A stretch of DNA of 64,000 nt from the NCBI RefSeq assembly GCF_036320965.1, contig NC_092225.1, positions 35,624,387-35,688,386 of the forward strand, written 5' to 3'. A program made the translations under genes and the position numbers. Shown piece after piece: positions 47,873 through 61,066 of this stretch (within the stretch, counting starts at the first letter, position 1; each line of letters opens with the position of its first letter). The stretch comes from Panulirus ornatus. Taxonomy: Eukaryota > Arthropoda > Malacostraca > Decapoda > Palinuridae. A model generated the notes under the pieces. That model searched no databases, had not been told where the DNA came from, and was given only the letters and a program-made list of their open reading frames with translations.

Positions 47873-49068
47873 ACTATTCTGAATGATGCTAGTACTAAAT
47901 GTAGAAATCCGATAGACAGGTTGATTGTTCATCGGGAACGTGTTTCTAAAGTAAACATTATTTAACCCCATTGATAATTTCACTCATTTGAATAACGTTA
48001 TTTGTTTTAGATTAGCAATAAAATCAAAGTAACAGACCACCAGGTCCTTTCGAATCTTTGTGTTGCTAGCAGCAGTCAACGTCACAGCAATGATGAAGAA
48101 TGGGAATCATATTTCATTTCCAGCTGTTTTCAATTGCTTCCTTTTATCACATCACTTAGAAATGAAATTAGAAAAAGAAAGTGTCACGTGTCATTTAACT
48201 GAATGTCAAGTATATATTCTTTTACCATTCAGGTAAAGGAAAACATAATATTCATACCGCGCAAAGTAGAACAAAGGACTTCATTCTCATGACATTTTTA
48301 ATTTAACCGTTTTCTTTGATGATTGATACATTTCCCGTTTTCTAATACTTAAAATCGCTTTTCCAGATGGCGTTACTGTTAGCATCACATATTCTTTTAA
48401 TTGCGCTTCTTTGTATCTTGTTTCTTTGCCTCGGTAGTCTTCAATGTGTTGTGTCCGAAGACGGATGTCTTCCTACGCTCTGTATTTCAAGTCTCTGTTG
48501 TCTGATGTCTTAGTGTCTACTTGTCTTTTTGGTAAGTCTAAGAATGTTTTTTGCATTTATCCTTGAAAAGTAGGTTTCTTGAGCTTTTATTCCGCGTATA
48601 GATACTGAGGAAGGATCGCGCTTCTAGTTTTGTTTAGAATGCCATGATCAGCTCTTTTTTCAGCTTTTCTATCAAATTCTTTTGGGTTATTCGCAGATTT
48701 TATTTTTCTGCTGGTAGCCTTGTAAGTTCTTTGTCTTCTAAATGTAGGTCATTTTTTTTAAGTTTAATGCAATATGCTAGACGAAAGTTACCTCTCTAGC
48801 GGTGGTAGGCATAAGTACATGCGCAGTGACATTGCGCAAGTCATAGCTAACAAGCTAACAATCAATTACCTCATCATGACAGTCCGGCATGCCAACACTG
48901 CTCTCTAGCGGAGGTAGCCATAACTAACATGCGCATTGACATTGCGCAAGTCAAAGGTAACAAGCGAACAATCAATTACCTCATCAAGGCTTCATCAATT
49001 CTAGCAGACCAATGTTTTTATCATTATCAGTATAAAATAATGGTTAATAACATGATCAACGCCACCTC
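47873..49068 (+). repeat. 1.2-kb satellite, unit 11
   Basis: Sister of unit 12: both have CGTCACAGC, GAATGGGAATC, TTTTCAATTGC and the nonsense change AAC TGA in exon-like frame 1. Segment 2 has lost about 17 bases (TTTCTTTGCCTCGG) and carries the 7-base insertion. Confidence 0.9.
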
Positions 49069-50286
49069 ACTATTCTGGATGATGCTAGTACTAAATGTAG
49101 AAATCCGATAGATGGGTTGATTGTTCATCGGGAACGTGTTTCTAAAGTAAACATTATTTAACCCCATTGATAATTTCACTCATTTGAATAACGTTTTTTG
49201 TTTTAGATTAGCAATAAAATCAAAGTAACAGACCACCAGGTCCTTTCGAATCCTTGTGTTGCTAGCAGCAGTCAACGTCACAGCAATGATGAAGAATGGG
49301 AATCATATTTCATTTCCAGCTGTTTTCAATTGCTTCCTTTTATCACATCACTTAGAAATGAAATTAGAAAAAGAAAGTGTCACGTGTCATTTAACTGAAT
49401 GTCAAGTATATATTCTTTTACCATTCAGGTAAAGGAAAACATAATATTCATACCGCGCAAAGTAGAACAAAGGACTTCATTCTCATGACATTTTTAATTT
49501 AACCGTTTTCTTTGATGATTGATTACATTTCCCGTTTTCTAATAGTTAAATCGCTTTTCAGATTGGCGTTACTGTTAGCATCACAAGTTCTTTTAATTGC
49601 GCTTCTTTTTATCTTGTTCTTTGTATGGTCAGCACTGCTGCCTCGGTAGTCTTCAATGTGTTGTGTCCCAAGACGGATGTCTTCCTACGCTCTGTATTTC
49701 AAGGTCTCTGGATGTCTTAGTGTCTACTTGTCTTTTCGGTAAGTCTTTACTCTAATAATGTTTTTTGTGCATTTATCCTTGAAAAGTAGGTTTCTTGAGC
49801 TTTTATTCGCGTATAGATACGGAGGAAGGATCGCGCTTCTAGTTTTGTTTAGAATGCCATGATCAGCTCGTTTTTCAGCTTTTCTATCAAATTCTTTTGG
49901 GTTATTCGCATATTTTATTTTTCTGCTTCTGGTAGCCTTGTAAGTTCTTCGTCTTCTAAATGTAGATCATTTTTTTTAAGTTTAATGCAATATGCTAGAC
50001 GAAAGTTACCTCTCTAGCGGGGGTAGGATAAGTACATGCGCAGTGACATTGCGCAAAGTCATAGCTAACAAGCTAACAATCAATTACCTCATCATGACAG
50101 TCCGGCACGCAACATGCTTCTAGCGGAGGTAGCCATAACTAACATGCGCATTGACATTGCGCAAGTTCAAAGGTAACAAGCGAACAATCAATTACCCTCG
50201 TCAAGGCTTCATCAATTTTAGCAGACCAATGTTTTTATCATTATCAGTATAAAATAATGGTTTAATAACATGATCAACGCCACCTC
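49069..50286 (+). repeat. 1.2-kb satellite, unit 12 (quality drops inside)
   Basis: The first ~450 bp are clean and match unit 11. From about 49,520 small errors begin: GATTGATTACATTT, TTTTCAGATTGGCG, CAAGGTCTCTGGATG. Because the change occurs inside one unit, it marks a change in sequence quality rather than a repeat boundary. Confidence 0.9.
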
Positions 50287-51524
50287 ACTATTCTGAATGA
50301 TGTAGTTCTAAATGAGAATCCGATAGACGGGTTGATTGTTCATCGGGAACGTTTTTCTAAAGTAAACATTATTTAACCCCATTGATAATTTCACTCATTT
50401 GAATAACGTTTTTGTTTTAGGATTAGCAATAAAATTCAAAAGTAAACAGACCACCAGGTCCTTTCGAATCTTTGTGTTGCTAGCAGCAGTCAACGTTCGC
50501 AGCAATGAGAAGGAATGCGAATCATATTTCATTTCCAGCTGTTTTCATTTGCTTCCTTTTATCACAATCACCTTTAGAAATGAAATTAGAAAAGAAAGTG
50601 TCACGTGTCATTTAACAGAATGTCAAGTATATATTCTTTTACCATTCAGGTAAAGGAAAAATAATATCCATTTTCCCGCAAAGGGAAAAAAAAGGACTTC
50701 ATTCTCATGGACATTTTTAATTTAACCGTTTTCTTTGATGATTGATGCATTTCCCGTTTTCTAATAGTTAAAATCGCTTTTCCAGATGGGGGTTATGTTA
50801 GCATCAAAATTCTTTTTTAAATTTTGCTTCTTTTTATCTTGTTTCTTGTATGGGCAGCACTGCTGCCTCGGTAGTCTTCAATGTGTTGTGTCCAAGACGG
50901 GTGTCTTCTTTCCTCTGTAAATTTCAAGTCTCTGATGTCCTTTGTGCTACTTGTTTTTTTTCGGAAGTCTTTACTCTAATAAAGGGGTTTTTTTGGGGAT
51001 TTATCCTTGAAAAATAGGTTTCTTGAGCCTTTTATTCCGGTATAGATACGGAGGGAAAGGGTCGCGCTTCTAGTTTTGTTTAGATGCCATGATCAGCTCT
51101 TTTTTCAGCTTTTCTATCAAATTCTTTTGGGTTATTCCGGCAAAATTTTAATTTTTTTTGCTTCTTGTTGCCTTGTAGTTCCCTTTGTCTTTAAATGTAG
51201 ATCTTTTTTTTAAGTTTAATGCAATATGCTAGACGAAAGTTTCCTCTCTGCGGTGGTAGGCATTTAAATAATGCGCAGTGACATTGCGCAAGTCATAGCT
51301 AACAAACTAACAAACATTAAACCCCTCATGGGCAGTCCGGGACGCCAACACTGCTCTCTAGCGGAGGTAGCCATAAAAATAACATGCGCATTGACATTGC
51401 GCAAGTCAAAGGTAACAAGCGGGAAAAATCAAATTTCCTCGTCAAGGCTTCATCAATTTTAGCAGACCAATGTTTTTATTTATTTTCATATAAATAATGG
51501 TTAATAACTTTATCACGCCACCCC
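50287..51524 (+). repeat. 1.2-kb satellite, unit 13 (noisy)
   Basis: Recognisable over its whole length but with many small indels and doubled bases (AGTAAACAGACC, GGGGGTTATG, TTTTTTGGGGATTT). Exon-like frames cannot be judged. Confidence 0.85.
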
Positions 51525-52730
51525 ACTTTCTGAATGAGCTAGTTCTTAAAAGTAGAAATCCGATAGACAGGTTGATTGTTCATCGGGAACGTTTTTCTAA
51601 AGTAAACATTATTTAACCCCATTTATAATTTCACTCATTTGAATAACGTTTTTTGTTTTAGATTTGCAATAAAATCAAAGTAACAGACCACCAGGTCCTT
51701 TTCGAAATCTTTGTGTTGCTAGCAGCAGTCAACGTCGCAGCAATGATGAAGGAATGCGAATCCTATTTCATTTCAGCTGTTCTTATTTGCTTCCTTTTAT
51801 CACCCTCCCCTTTGAAATGAAAATTTGAAAAAAGAAAAGTGTCAGTGTATTTAACAGAATGTCAAATATATATTCTTTTACCATTCAGTAAAGGAAAACA
51901 TAATATTCATAACGCGCAAAGGAAAACAAAGGACTTCTTCTCATGGACATTTTTAATTTAACCGTTTTCTTGTTGAATTGATACATTTCCCGTTTTCTAA
52001 AGTTTAAAATCGCTTTTCCAGATGGCGTACTTAGCATCACAAGTTCTTTTAATTTCGTTCTTTTTTTTTTTCTTTGTATGGTCAGCCACTGCTGCCTCGG
52101 TAGTCTTATGTGTTGTGTCCCCAAAACGGTTTTCTTCCTACGCTCTGTATTTTCAAGTTCTCTGATGTTCTAGTTTCTATTGTCTTTTCGGGAAGTCTTA
52201 CTCTATTTGTTTTTATGCATTTTTCCTTGAAAAGTAGGTTTCTTGAGCTTTTATTCGCGTATAGATACCCGGGGGAAGGATCGCGCTTTAGTATTGTTTA
52301 GAATGCCATGATCAGCTCTTTTTTTTACTTTTCTATCAATTCTTTTGGGTTTTCGCATATTTTATTTTTCTGCTTTAGTAGCCCTTTTAAGTTCTTTGTC
52401 TTTAAATGTCGATCATTTTTTTTAAGTTTAATGCAATATGCTAGACGAAAAATTACCTCTCTAGCGGTGGTAGGCATAAGTACATGCCAAGTGACATTGC
52501 GCAAGTCATAGTAACAAAATAACAAATCATTACCCCATCATGACAGTCGGCACGCCAAAACTGCTCTCTAGCGGAGGTAGCCATAACTAACATGCGCTTG
52601 ACATTGGCAGTCAAGGTAACAAGCGAACAATCAATTACCCCGTCAAGGCTTCATCAATTTTAGCAGACCCCAAAGTTTTTATCATTATCAGTATAAAATA
52701 ATGGTTAATAACATGATCAACGCCACCTCC
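51525..52730 (+). repeat. 1.2-kb satellite, unit 14 (noisy)
   Basis: Full-length unit with the same type of small errors. ATGGCGTACTTAGC shows a three-base loss at the exon-like start. The internal duplication with TGCGCA-like motifs is still visible near 52,455-52,660. Confidence 0.85.
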
Positions 52731-53921
52731 CAAAATCTGAATGATGCTAAATTCTAAATGAGAAATCCCATAGACAGGTTGATTTTCATCGGGAACGTTT
52801 TTCTAAAGTAAAAAATTATTTAACCCCTTGATAATTTCACTCATTTGAATAACGTTTTTGTTTTAGATTAGCAATAAAATTTAAAGTAACAGACCACCAG
52901 GTCCTTTCGAAACTTTGTGTTGCTAGCAGCAGTCAACGTCGCCCGCAATGATGAAAAATGCGAATCATAATTTTATTTCCAGCTGTTTTTCATTGTTCTT
53001 TTATCCCTATCCCCCTTAGAAATGAATTAGAAAAAAAAAGTGTCAGTGTCTTTAACAGAATGTCAAGTATATAATTCTTTTCCATTCAGGTAAAGGGAAA
53101 AAATTATATTCATACCGCGCAAAGGAGAACAAAGGACTTCATTCTCATGAATTTTAATTTAACCGTTTTTTTTGATGATTGATCATTTCGTTTTCTAATA
53201 GTTAAAAACGTTTTCCAGATAGCGTTACTGTTAGCAATTTAAAAGTTCTTTTAATTCGCTTTTTTTTTCTTGTTTCTTTGTTTTTGGCGCACGCTGCTCG
53301 GGAGTCTTCAATTTTTGGTCTTAAGACCCGGGTGTCTTCCTTTCGTTTTGTATTTCAAGTCTCTGATGTTTTTAGTGTCTACTTGCTTTTCGGTAAGCTT
53401 TACTCTAATAAGTTTTTGTGCATTTATCCTGAAAAGTAGTTTCTTGAGCTTTTATTCCGCTTTAAAAATTTCGGGGGGAAGGGTCGCGCTTTTAGTTTTG
53501 TTTAGAATCCCTGATCAGCTCTTTTTTTAGCTTTTCTACAAAAATTTTTTTGGGTTTTTCGATATTTTTTTTTTCTGTTTGGGGAAGCTTGAAGTTCTTC
53601 GTCTTTTAAGTAGATCATTTTTTTTTTTTTTTTAATCAATATGCTAGACGAAAGTTACCTCTCTTTCGGTGGTAGGTAAGTACAGCGCATGACATTGGCA
53701 AATCATAGCACAACTAACAATCAATTTTCCTCATCAGACAGTCGCACGCCAACACTGCCCCCTAGGGAAATTAGCCATAACTAAAAATGGCATTGACATT
53801 GGGGCAAGCAAGGTAACAAGCGAACAATCAATTACCTCGTCAAGGCTTCATCAATTTTAGCGACCAATATTTTTTTCATTTTTTTGTATAAAATAATGGT
53901 AATAACTGATCAACGCCACCC
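52731..53921 (+). repeat. 1.2-kb satellite, unit 15 (noisy)
   Basis: The phase motif is damaged (CCTCCCAAAATCTGAATGATGC). Many isolated bases are changed into their neighbours. The segment-2 acceptor and ATG read CCAGATAGCG. Confidence 0.82.
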
Positions 53922-55129
53922 ACTATTCTGAAAGATGCTAGTTCTTTAAAGTTGAAATCGAAAAGGGCAGGTTGATTGTTTATCGGAAAAGTTTTTTAAA
54001 GTAAAAAATTATTTAACCCCATTGATAATTTCAATCATTTGAATAAAGTTTTTTGTTTTAGATTAGCAATAAAAAACAAAGTAACAGGCCACCAGGTCCT
54101 TTCAATCTTTGTGTTTCAGCAGCAGCAACGTCGCAGCAAAGATGAAGGGAATTTCGAATCATATTTCATTTCCGCTGTTTTCATTGGGTTCTTTTATTTA
54201 CTTTTACTAGAAATGAAATTAGAAAAAGAAGTGTCACGTTTTCATTTTACAGAATGTCACGTTAATATTCTTTTACCATTCAGGTAAAGGAAAAACATAA
54301 AAATTTTTATACCGCGCAAAGGAGAACAAAGCACTTAAATTTTTTTATGACATTTTAATTTAACCGTTTTCTTTGATGAGTAATTTCCGTTTTCAAAAAG
54401 TTAAAATCGCTTTTTCCCGAGGGGGTTACTTTTAGCATCACAAGTTCTTATAATTGGCTTCTTTTTATTTTTTCTTTGTATGGTCAGCACTGCTGCCTCG
54501 GAAATCTTCAATGTGTTGTGTCCCAAGACGGGTTCTTCCACGCTCTCTATTTCAAGGGCTCTGATGTCTTAGTGTCTACTTTTCTTTTCGGGTAAGTCTT
54601 TACTCTAAATTTTTTTGTGCATTTATTTTTTCCCTTTAAAAGTAGGGTTTTTTGAGCTTTTATTCCGCGTATAGATACGGGGAGGATCGCGCTTCTATTT
54701 TGTTAGAATGCCATGATCACTCTTTTTTCAGCTTTTCATCAAAATTTTTTTGGGGTTTTCGCCCTATTTTTTTTTTTGTTCTAGTAGCCTTGTAATCTTT
54801 TCTTCTAAATGTTTGATCATTTTTTTTAAGTTTAATGCAATTTTGCTAGACGAAAGTTACCTCTCTAAACGGGTTGGAGGGATAAGTAAAATGCCGTGAC
54901 ATTGCGCAAGTCATAGCTTTAAAAATAACAAACAATTACCCATTTATGGGCGTCCGGACGCCACACTGCTCCTAGCGGAGGTTGCCATAACAACATTTCG
55001 CATGGGCTTTTCGCAATCAAAGGTAACAGCAACAACAATTACCTCGTCAAGGCCCTTTATCAATTTTACGACCAAATTTTTTTTATTATCATTAAAATTA
55101 AAAGGTTTAAAACATGATCAACGCCACCT
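53922..55129 (+). repeat. 1.2-kb satellite, unit 16 (noisy)
   Basis: Full-length, strongly degraded unit. The acceptor TTTTTTGTTTTAG is preserved near 54,050, while the ATGGCG start reads CCCGAGGGGGTTAC. A CAG|GTAAAG motif remains near 54,282. Confidence 0.82.
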
Positions 55130-56306
55130 ACTATTCTGAAATTTAGCTAGCAAATGTAGAAATCGATAGACAGGTTGATTGTTCATCGGGAGGGTTTTTT
55201 AAAGTAACATTATTTAACCCTTGATAATTTCACTCATAGAAAAAACGTTTTTTTTTTTTGGGTTAGCAATAAAATCAAAGTAACAGACCACCAGGTCCTT
55301 CGAATCTTTTGTTGCTACAGCAAATCAACGATGTTTAAGATGCAATCATATTTCATTTCCAGCTGTTTTCATTGCTTCTTTTATCACATTTATTAGAAAT
55401 GAAATTAGAAAAGAAAGTGTCACTTTTCATTTAACAGAAGTCAAGTATATATTTTTTTACCATTCAAAGGGAAAGGAAAAAAAAATATTCATTTCGCGCA
55501 AAGGGGAACAAAGGGCTTCCCTTTTCATACATTTTTAAATTTAAAACCCTTTTCTTTGTGATGATACCCTTCCCGTTTTCTATAGTTAAAACGCTTTTCC
55601 GATGCGTTATGTTAGCATCACAAGTTCTTTTAATTTTGCTTCTTTTTTTCTTTTTTCTTTGTATGGGCAGCACTGCTTCCTCGGTTTGTCTTTAAAAGGT
55701 TGGTCTTAAGACGGGTGTCTTCCCACGCTTTTGTATTCAAGTCTCTGATGTCTTTGTGTCTACTTTTTTCTTTTTGGGAAATCTTTTCTCTAATAATTTT
55801 TGTGAATTTTTCCTGAAAAGTAGGTTTTTTTTAGCTTTTATCCGCGTATAGGACGGGGGGGGAAGGATCGCGCTTCTAGTTTTTTTTTTTTAGAATGCCA
55901 TGACGCCTTTTTTTTCAGGGTTTTCTACAATTCTTTTGGGTTTTTTTCGAATATTTTATTTTTCGGGTTCGGAAGGGCCCTTTTAAGCGTCTTCTTTAAA
56001 GTAGATATTTTTTTAATTTTAAAGCAATTGCTAACGGGGAAAATTTCCTCTCTAGCGGTTTTAGGCTTTAAATAATGCGCCGTGACATTTCGCAGTCTAG
56101 CTAACAAGCTAAAAAAATCAATTACTCACATGACAGTCCGGCAGCCAACATCTCTTGCGGAGGAGCCATAACTACATCGCATTACATTTCGCAAGTCAAG
56201 GGAACAGCGAAAAATAAACCTGTCAAGGCTTTATCAATTTTTGCAGCCAATATTTTTATCATTATCAGTAAAAAAATGGTTAATAACATGATCAAAAGGC
56301 CCCCTC
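55130..56306 (+). repeat. 1.2-kb satellite, unit 17 (noisiest)
   Basis: Among the most degraded copies, with long runs such as TTTTTTTTTTGGG near 55,250 and GACGGGGGGGGAAGG near 55,853. All major landmarks can still be placed in the expected order. Confidence 0.8.
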
Positions 56307-57488
56307 ACTATTCTGAAGAGCTAGTTTAAATGTAGAAATCCGATTGACAGGTTGATTGTTCATCGGGGCGTTTTTTAAAGAAACATTATTTAACCCCCTT
56401 GATAATTTCACTCTTTTTTAAAACGTTTTTTTGTTTTTGATTAGCATAAAAAACAAAATAAAAGACCACCAGGTCTTTTGAATTTTTGTGTGTAGCAGCA
56501 TAACGTCGCAGCAATGATGAAGAATGCAATCATATTTCATTTCCAGCGTTTTTATTTGCCTTTTCCCTTTTTTCACATCACCTAGAAATGAAATTAGAAA
56601 AAAAAAGTGTACGTGTTTATTAACAGAATGTCAAATATATATTCTTTTACCATTCAGGTAAAGGAAAAAATAATATTCATACCGCGCAAAGGAGAACAAG
56701 CACTTCTTTCATGACATTTTTAATTTTAACCGTTTTCTTTGATGATTGATACATTTTCCCCTTTTCTAATAGTTAAAATCGCTTTTCCAGATTTCGTTAC
56801 ATTATTTCCCCCCAATTCTTTAATTGCGCTTCTTTTATCTTGTTTTTGTATGGGCAGCACATGCTGCCTCGGGGAGTCTTCAATGTGTGGGGTCCCAACG
56901 GAGTCTTCCCACGCTCTGATTTTCAGTCTCTGATGTCTTAGTGTTTTTACTGTCTTTTCGGTAAGTCTTACTCTATAATTTTTTTTGGCATTTTACTTTA
57001 AAAGTAGGTTTCTTGGGGCTTTTTTTTTCCCCGTATAGATACGAGGGAAGGATCGCGCTTCAGTTTTGGGTTTTAAAAGCCATGACAGCTTTTTTCAGCT
57101 TTTTTATCAAATTCTTTTGGGTTAAATTGAAAATTTTTTTTTTTTGCTTTTAGTACTTGTAAGTTTTGTCTTCTAAATGTGATCATTTTTTTTTTAAAAT
57201 TAATGCAATAGCTAACGAAAGTTACCTCTCTAGCGGGGGAGGCATAAATAATGCGCGTGAAAATTGCGCAAGTCATAGCAACAAGCTAACATCAATTTCC
57301 TCTTTTTGACATCCGGCACGGGCCAAAAACCCCTCTCTGCGGGGGTAGCCATACAACATGGGGATTGAATTGCGCAAGTCAAAGGTAACAAAACGAAAAA
57401 ATCAAATTACTCGCAAGGCTCATCAATTTAGCAACAATGTTTTTATCATACATTTAAAATAGTGGGAATACATGATCAACGCCACCTC
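56307..57488 (+). repeat. 1.2-kb satellite, unit 18 (noisy)
   Basis: The full set of landmarks is present with many indels. The CAG|GTAAAG site is intact near 56,656. The ATGGCG start is changed to AGATTTCG. Confidence 0.82.
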
Positions 57489-58657
57489 ACATTCTGAATA
57501 TGCTAGTTCTAAAGTAGGGAAAACCGTTTGACAGGTTATTGTTCATCGGGAACGTTTTTTTAAAGAACATTATTTAACCCCATTGATAATTTCATCATTG
57601 AAAAACGTTTTTTTTTTTGATTAGCAATAAAATCAAGTAACAGACCACTAGGTCCTTTCGATCTTTTTTGTTGCAGAGCAGGGGGCAAAAAGTCGCAGCA
57701 AAGATGAAGAATGCGAATCATATTTCATTTCCCCGTGTTTTATTTGCTTCCTTTATCAATAACTTAGAAATGAAAATTAAAAAAAAAAAAGTGTCACGTG
57801 TCATTTTAAAAGAATGTCAAGTATATATTCTTTTACCTTCAGGTAAACATTTTATCTACGCGCAAAGGAAACAAAGGAACCCTTTTTCTCATGACATTTT
57901 TAATTAACGTTTTTTTGATGATTGATAATTTTCCCGTTTTCTAATAGTTAAAAACGCTTTTCCAATGGGGTTTTTCTGTTAAGCTTTACAAGTTCTTTTA
58001 ATTGCGCTTCTTTGTATCTTTTTTCTTTGCCCTGGTCAGCACTGCTGGGCCCCGGTTTTCTTCCCAAAGTGTTGTGGTCCCAAGGGGGGATGTCTTCTTC
58101 GCTCTGTATTTCAAGTCTCTGTTGCTGATGTCTTAGTGTCTACGGTCTTTTCGGAGTCTAAAATTTTTTTTGTGCATTTACCCTTGAAAAGTAGGTTCTT
58201 GAGCTTTTATTCCGGTTTAGATACGGGGAAGGATGGGCGTTCTGTTTTGTTTAGAATGCATGACAGCCTTTTTTTCAGTTTTTCTATCAAATTCTTTTGG
58301 GTTATTTTTTTATTTTATTTTTCTGCTTCTGGAGCCTTTAGTTTTTTCTTCTAAATGTAGATCTTTTTTTTTAAGGGTATTGCAATATGCAAAGACGAAG
58401 TTTTTCTATCGGGGGTAGGCTAAGTACTTTGCGCATTTAAACATTGCGAAAGTCATAGCTAACAAGCTAAAACAATTACCTCTCAGGGACAGTCCGGAAA
58501 CCCCAAACTGTCTCTTGGGCGGAGGAAAGCCATAACTAACAGGCGCAGACCATTGCGCAAGTCAAAGTACAAGCAAACCCAATAAATTTAAACTCTCAAG
58601 CTCTTTAATTTGATCATTATCATATAAAAAATATTGTTAATACTGATAAACGCCCTC
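57489..58657 (+). repeat. 1.2-kb satellite, unit 19 (noisy)
   Basis: Carries CTCTGTTGCTGATG and a shortened intron start, a damaged form of the 7-base-insertion subfamily seen in units 6, 8 and 11. Its tail CGCCCTCAC resembles the tail of unit 5. Confidence 0.82.
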
Positions 58658-59854
58658 ACTATTCTGAATGATGCTAGTATAGATGTAAAATCCGATAGAC
58701 AGGTTGATTGTTCACCCGGGAACGTGTTTTTTAAAGAAAACATTATTTAACCCCCATTGATAATTTCACTCATTTGAATAACGTTTTTTGTTTAGATTAG
58801 CAATAAAATCAAAGTAACAGCCCCAGGTCCTTTCGAATCTTTGTGTTGTTTAGCAGCAGTCAAGTCGTAGCAATGATGAATGCGATCATATTTCATTTCC
58901 AGCTGTTTTCATTGGCTTCCTTTTATCACTCACTTAGAAATGAAATTAGAAAAAGAGTGTCACGTGTCCATTTAAACAAAATGTCAATAAAATATTCTTT
59001 TCCCATTCGGGGTAAAGGAAAAAAAACATAATATTCATCCCGGCAAAGGAGAAAAAAGGACTTCATTCTCATGACATTTTTAATTTAACCGTTTTTTTTG
59101 ATGATTGATACATTTCCCCGTTTTCTAATAGTTAAAATCGCTTTCCAGATGGGTTACTGTTAGCATCACAAGTTCTTTTAATTGCGCTTCTTTTATCTTG
59201 TTTCTTTGTTTTGGTCAGCACTGCTGCCCTCGGTAGTCTTCAATGTGTTGTGCCCCCAAGACGGTTGTCTTCCTACGCTCTGTATTTCAAGTCTTGATGT
59301 CTTAGTTTTCTCCCTTGTCTTTTCGGTAAGTCTTACTCAAAATGTTTTTGTGCATTTACTTGAAAAGTAGGTTTCTTGAGCTTTTATTCCCCCGTATAGA
59401 TACGGAGGAAGGATCGCGTTTAGTTTGTTTTAAAAAATGCCATGATCAGTTTCTTTTTTCAGCTTTTCTTCAATTTCTTTTGGGTTATTCGATTTTTATT
59501 TTTCTGCTTCGGGAGCCTTGTAAGTTCTTCGTCTTCTAAATGAAAGATCATTTTTTTTAATTTTTTATGAATTGCTAGACGAAAGTTTTCTTTTCTAGGG
59601 GTTTGGTAGGCATAATCATGCGCAGTGACTTGCGCAAGTAATAGCTAACAAGCTAACAATCAAATTTCCTCACATGGACAGTCGGCACGCCAACACTGCT
59701 CTCTTTGCGGGGGTAGCCATAAACTAACATGCGCATTGACATTGCGCAAGTCAAAAGTAGCAAGCGAAATCAATTCACCCCTTTATCAAGGCTTCATTAA
59801 TTTATCTTAAACGTATAAAATGATTGTTTAATTTAAAATGATCAACGCCTCCTC
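58658..59854 (+). repeat. 1.2-kb satellite, unit 20 (noisy)
   Basis: The tail reads ATCAACGCCTCCTCAC and AAGTAGCAAGCG, like the tail of unit 6. Together with unit 19 resembling unit 5 at the same place, this hints at a two-unit higher-order pattern or at the same genomic stretch represented twice. Confidence 0.82.
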
Positions 59855-61066
59855 ACTATTATGAATGATTGCTAGTACTTAGATGTAAAAATCCCATAGA
59901 AAAGGTTGATTGTTCATCGGGAAACGTGTTTCTAAAGTAAAAAATTATTTAACCCCATTGATAATTTCCTCTTTGAATAACGTTTTTTGTTTTAGATTAG
60001 CAATAAAAATCAAAGTAACAGCCACCAGGTCCTTTCGAATTTTTTGTGTTGCTAGCAGCAGTCAACGCTCGTAGCAATGATGAATGCGAAATCATATTTC
60101 TTTCCCGCTGTTTTTTTATTTGCTTCCCTTTTTTCCCTCACTTAAGAAATGAAATTAGAAAAAGAGTGTCACGTGTCATTTAACAGAATGTAAGTATATA
60201 TTCTTTTACCATTCAGGTAAAGGAAAACAAAATATCATACCGCGCAAAGTAGAAACCAAAAAGGGCTCATTTTTTAAAGACATTTTTAATTTAACCGTTT
60301 TTTTTGATGATTGATACATTTCCCGTTTTCTAATAGTTAAAAAACCCCTTTCCAAAATGGCGTTACTGTTAGCATCACAAGTTCTTTTAAATTTCGCTTC
60401 TTTTATCTTGTTTTTTTCTTGTTGTCTTCAATGTGTTGTTCCCCAAAACGGAAAGTCTTTCCCACGCTCTGTATTTCAAGTCTCTTTATGTCTAGGTCCC
60501 CCCTTGTCTTTTCGGTAAGTCTTTACTCTAATAATGTTTTTGGCATTACTCTGAAAAGTAGGTTTTTTGAGCTTTTTATTCCGCGTATAGATACGGAGGA
60601 GGATCGCGCTTCTAGTTTTTTTTAGAATGCCATGATCAAGCTCTTTTTTCACTTTTCTATCAAATTCCTTTGGGTATTCCCAATTTTTTATTTTCCCCGC
60701 TTCTGGAGCCCTTGTAAGTTCTTCTCTTCTAAAAGTAGAAACATTTTTTTTAAGTTTAATGCAATATGCTAGACGAAAGTTACCTCTAAACGGTGGTAGG
60801 CAAAGTACAAGCCCCAGTGACATTGGCAAAATCTAGCTTAACAAGCTAACAATCAATTACCTCATCATGACAGTCCGGCACGCCAACACTGCTCCCCTAG
60901 CGGAGGTAGCCATAACTAACATGCGCATTGACATTGCGCAAGTCCCCAAAGGGAACAGCGAACAATCAATTACCCCGTCAAGGGGTTCATCAATTTTAGC
61001 AGACCAATATTTTTATCATTAAACAGTATAAAATTTAAAGGTTAAAAACAAGATCAACGCCACCTC
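59855..61066 (+). repeat. 1.2-kb satellite, unit 21 (noisy)
   Basis: Segment 2 lacks roughly 25-30 bases (TCTTGTTTTTTTCTTGTTGTC), overlapping the place where unit 11 has its deletion. Other landmarks are recognisable. Confidence 0.82.
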
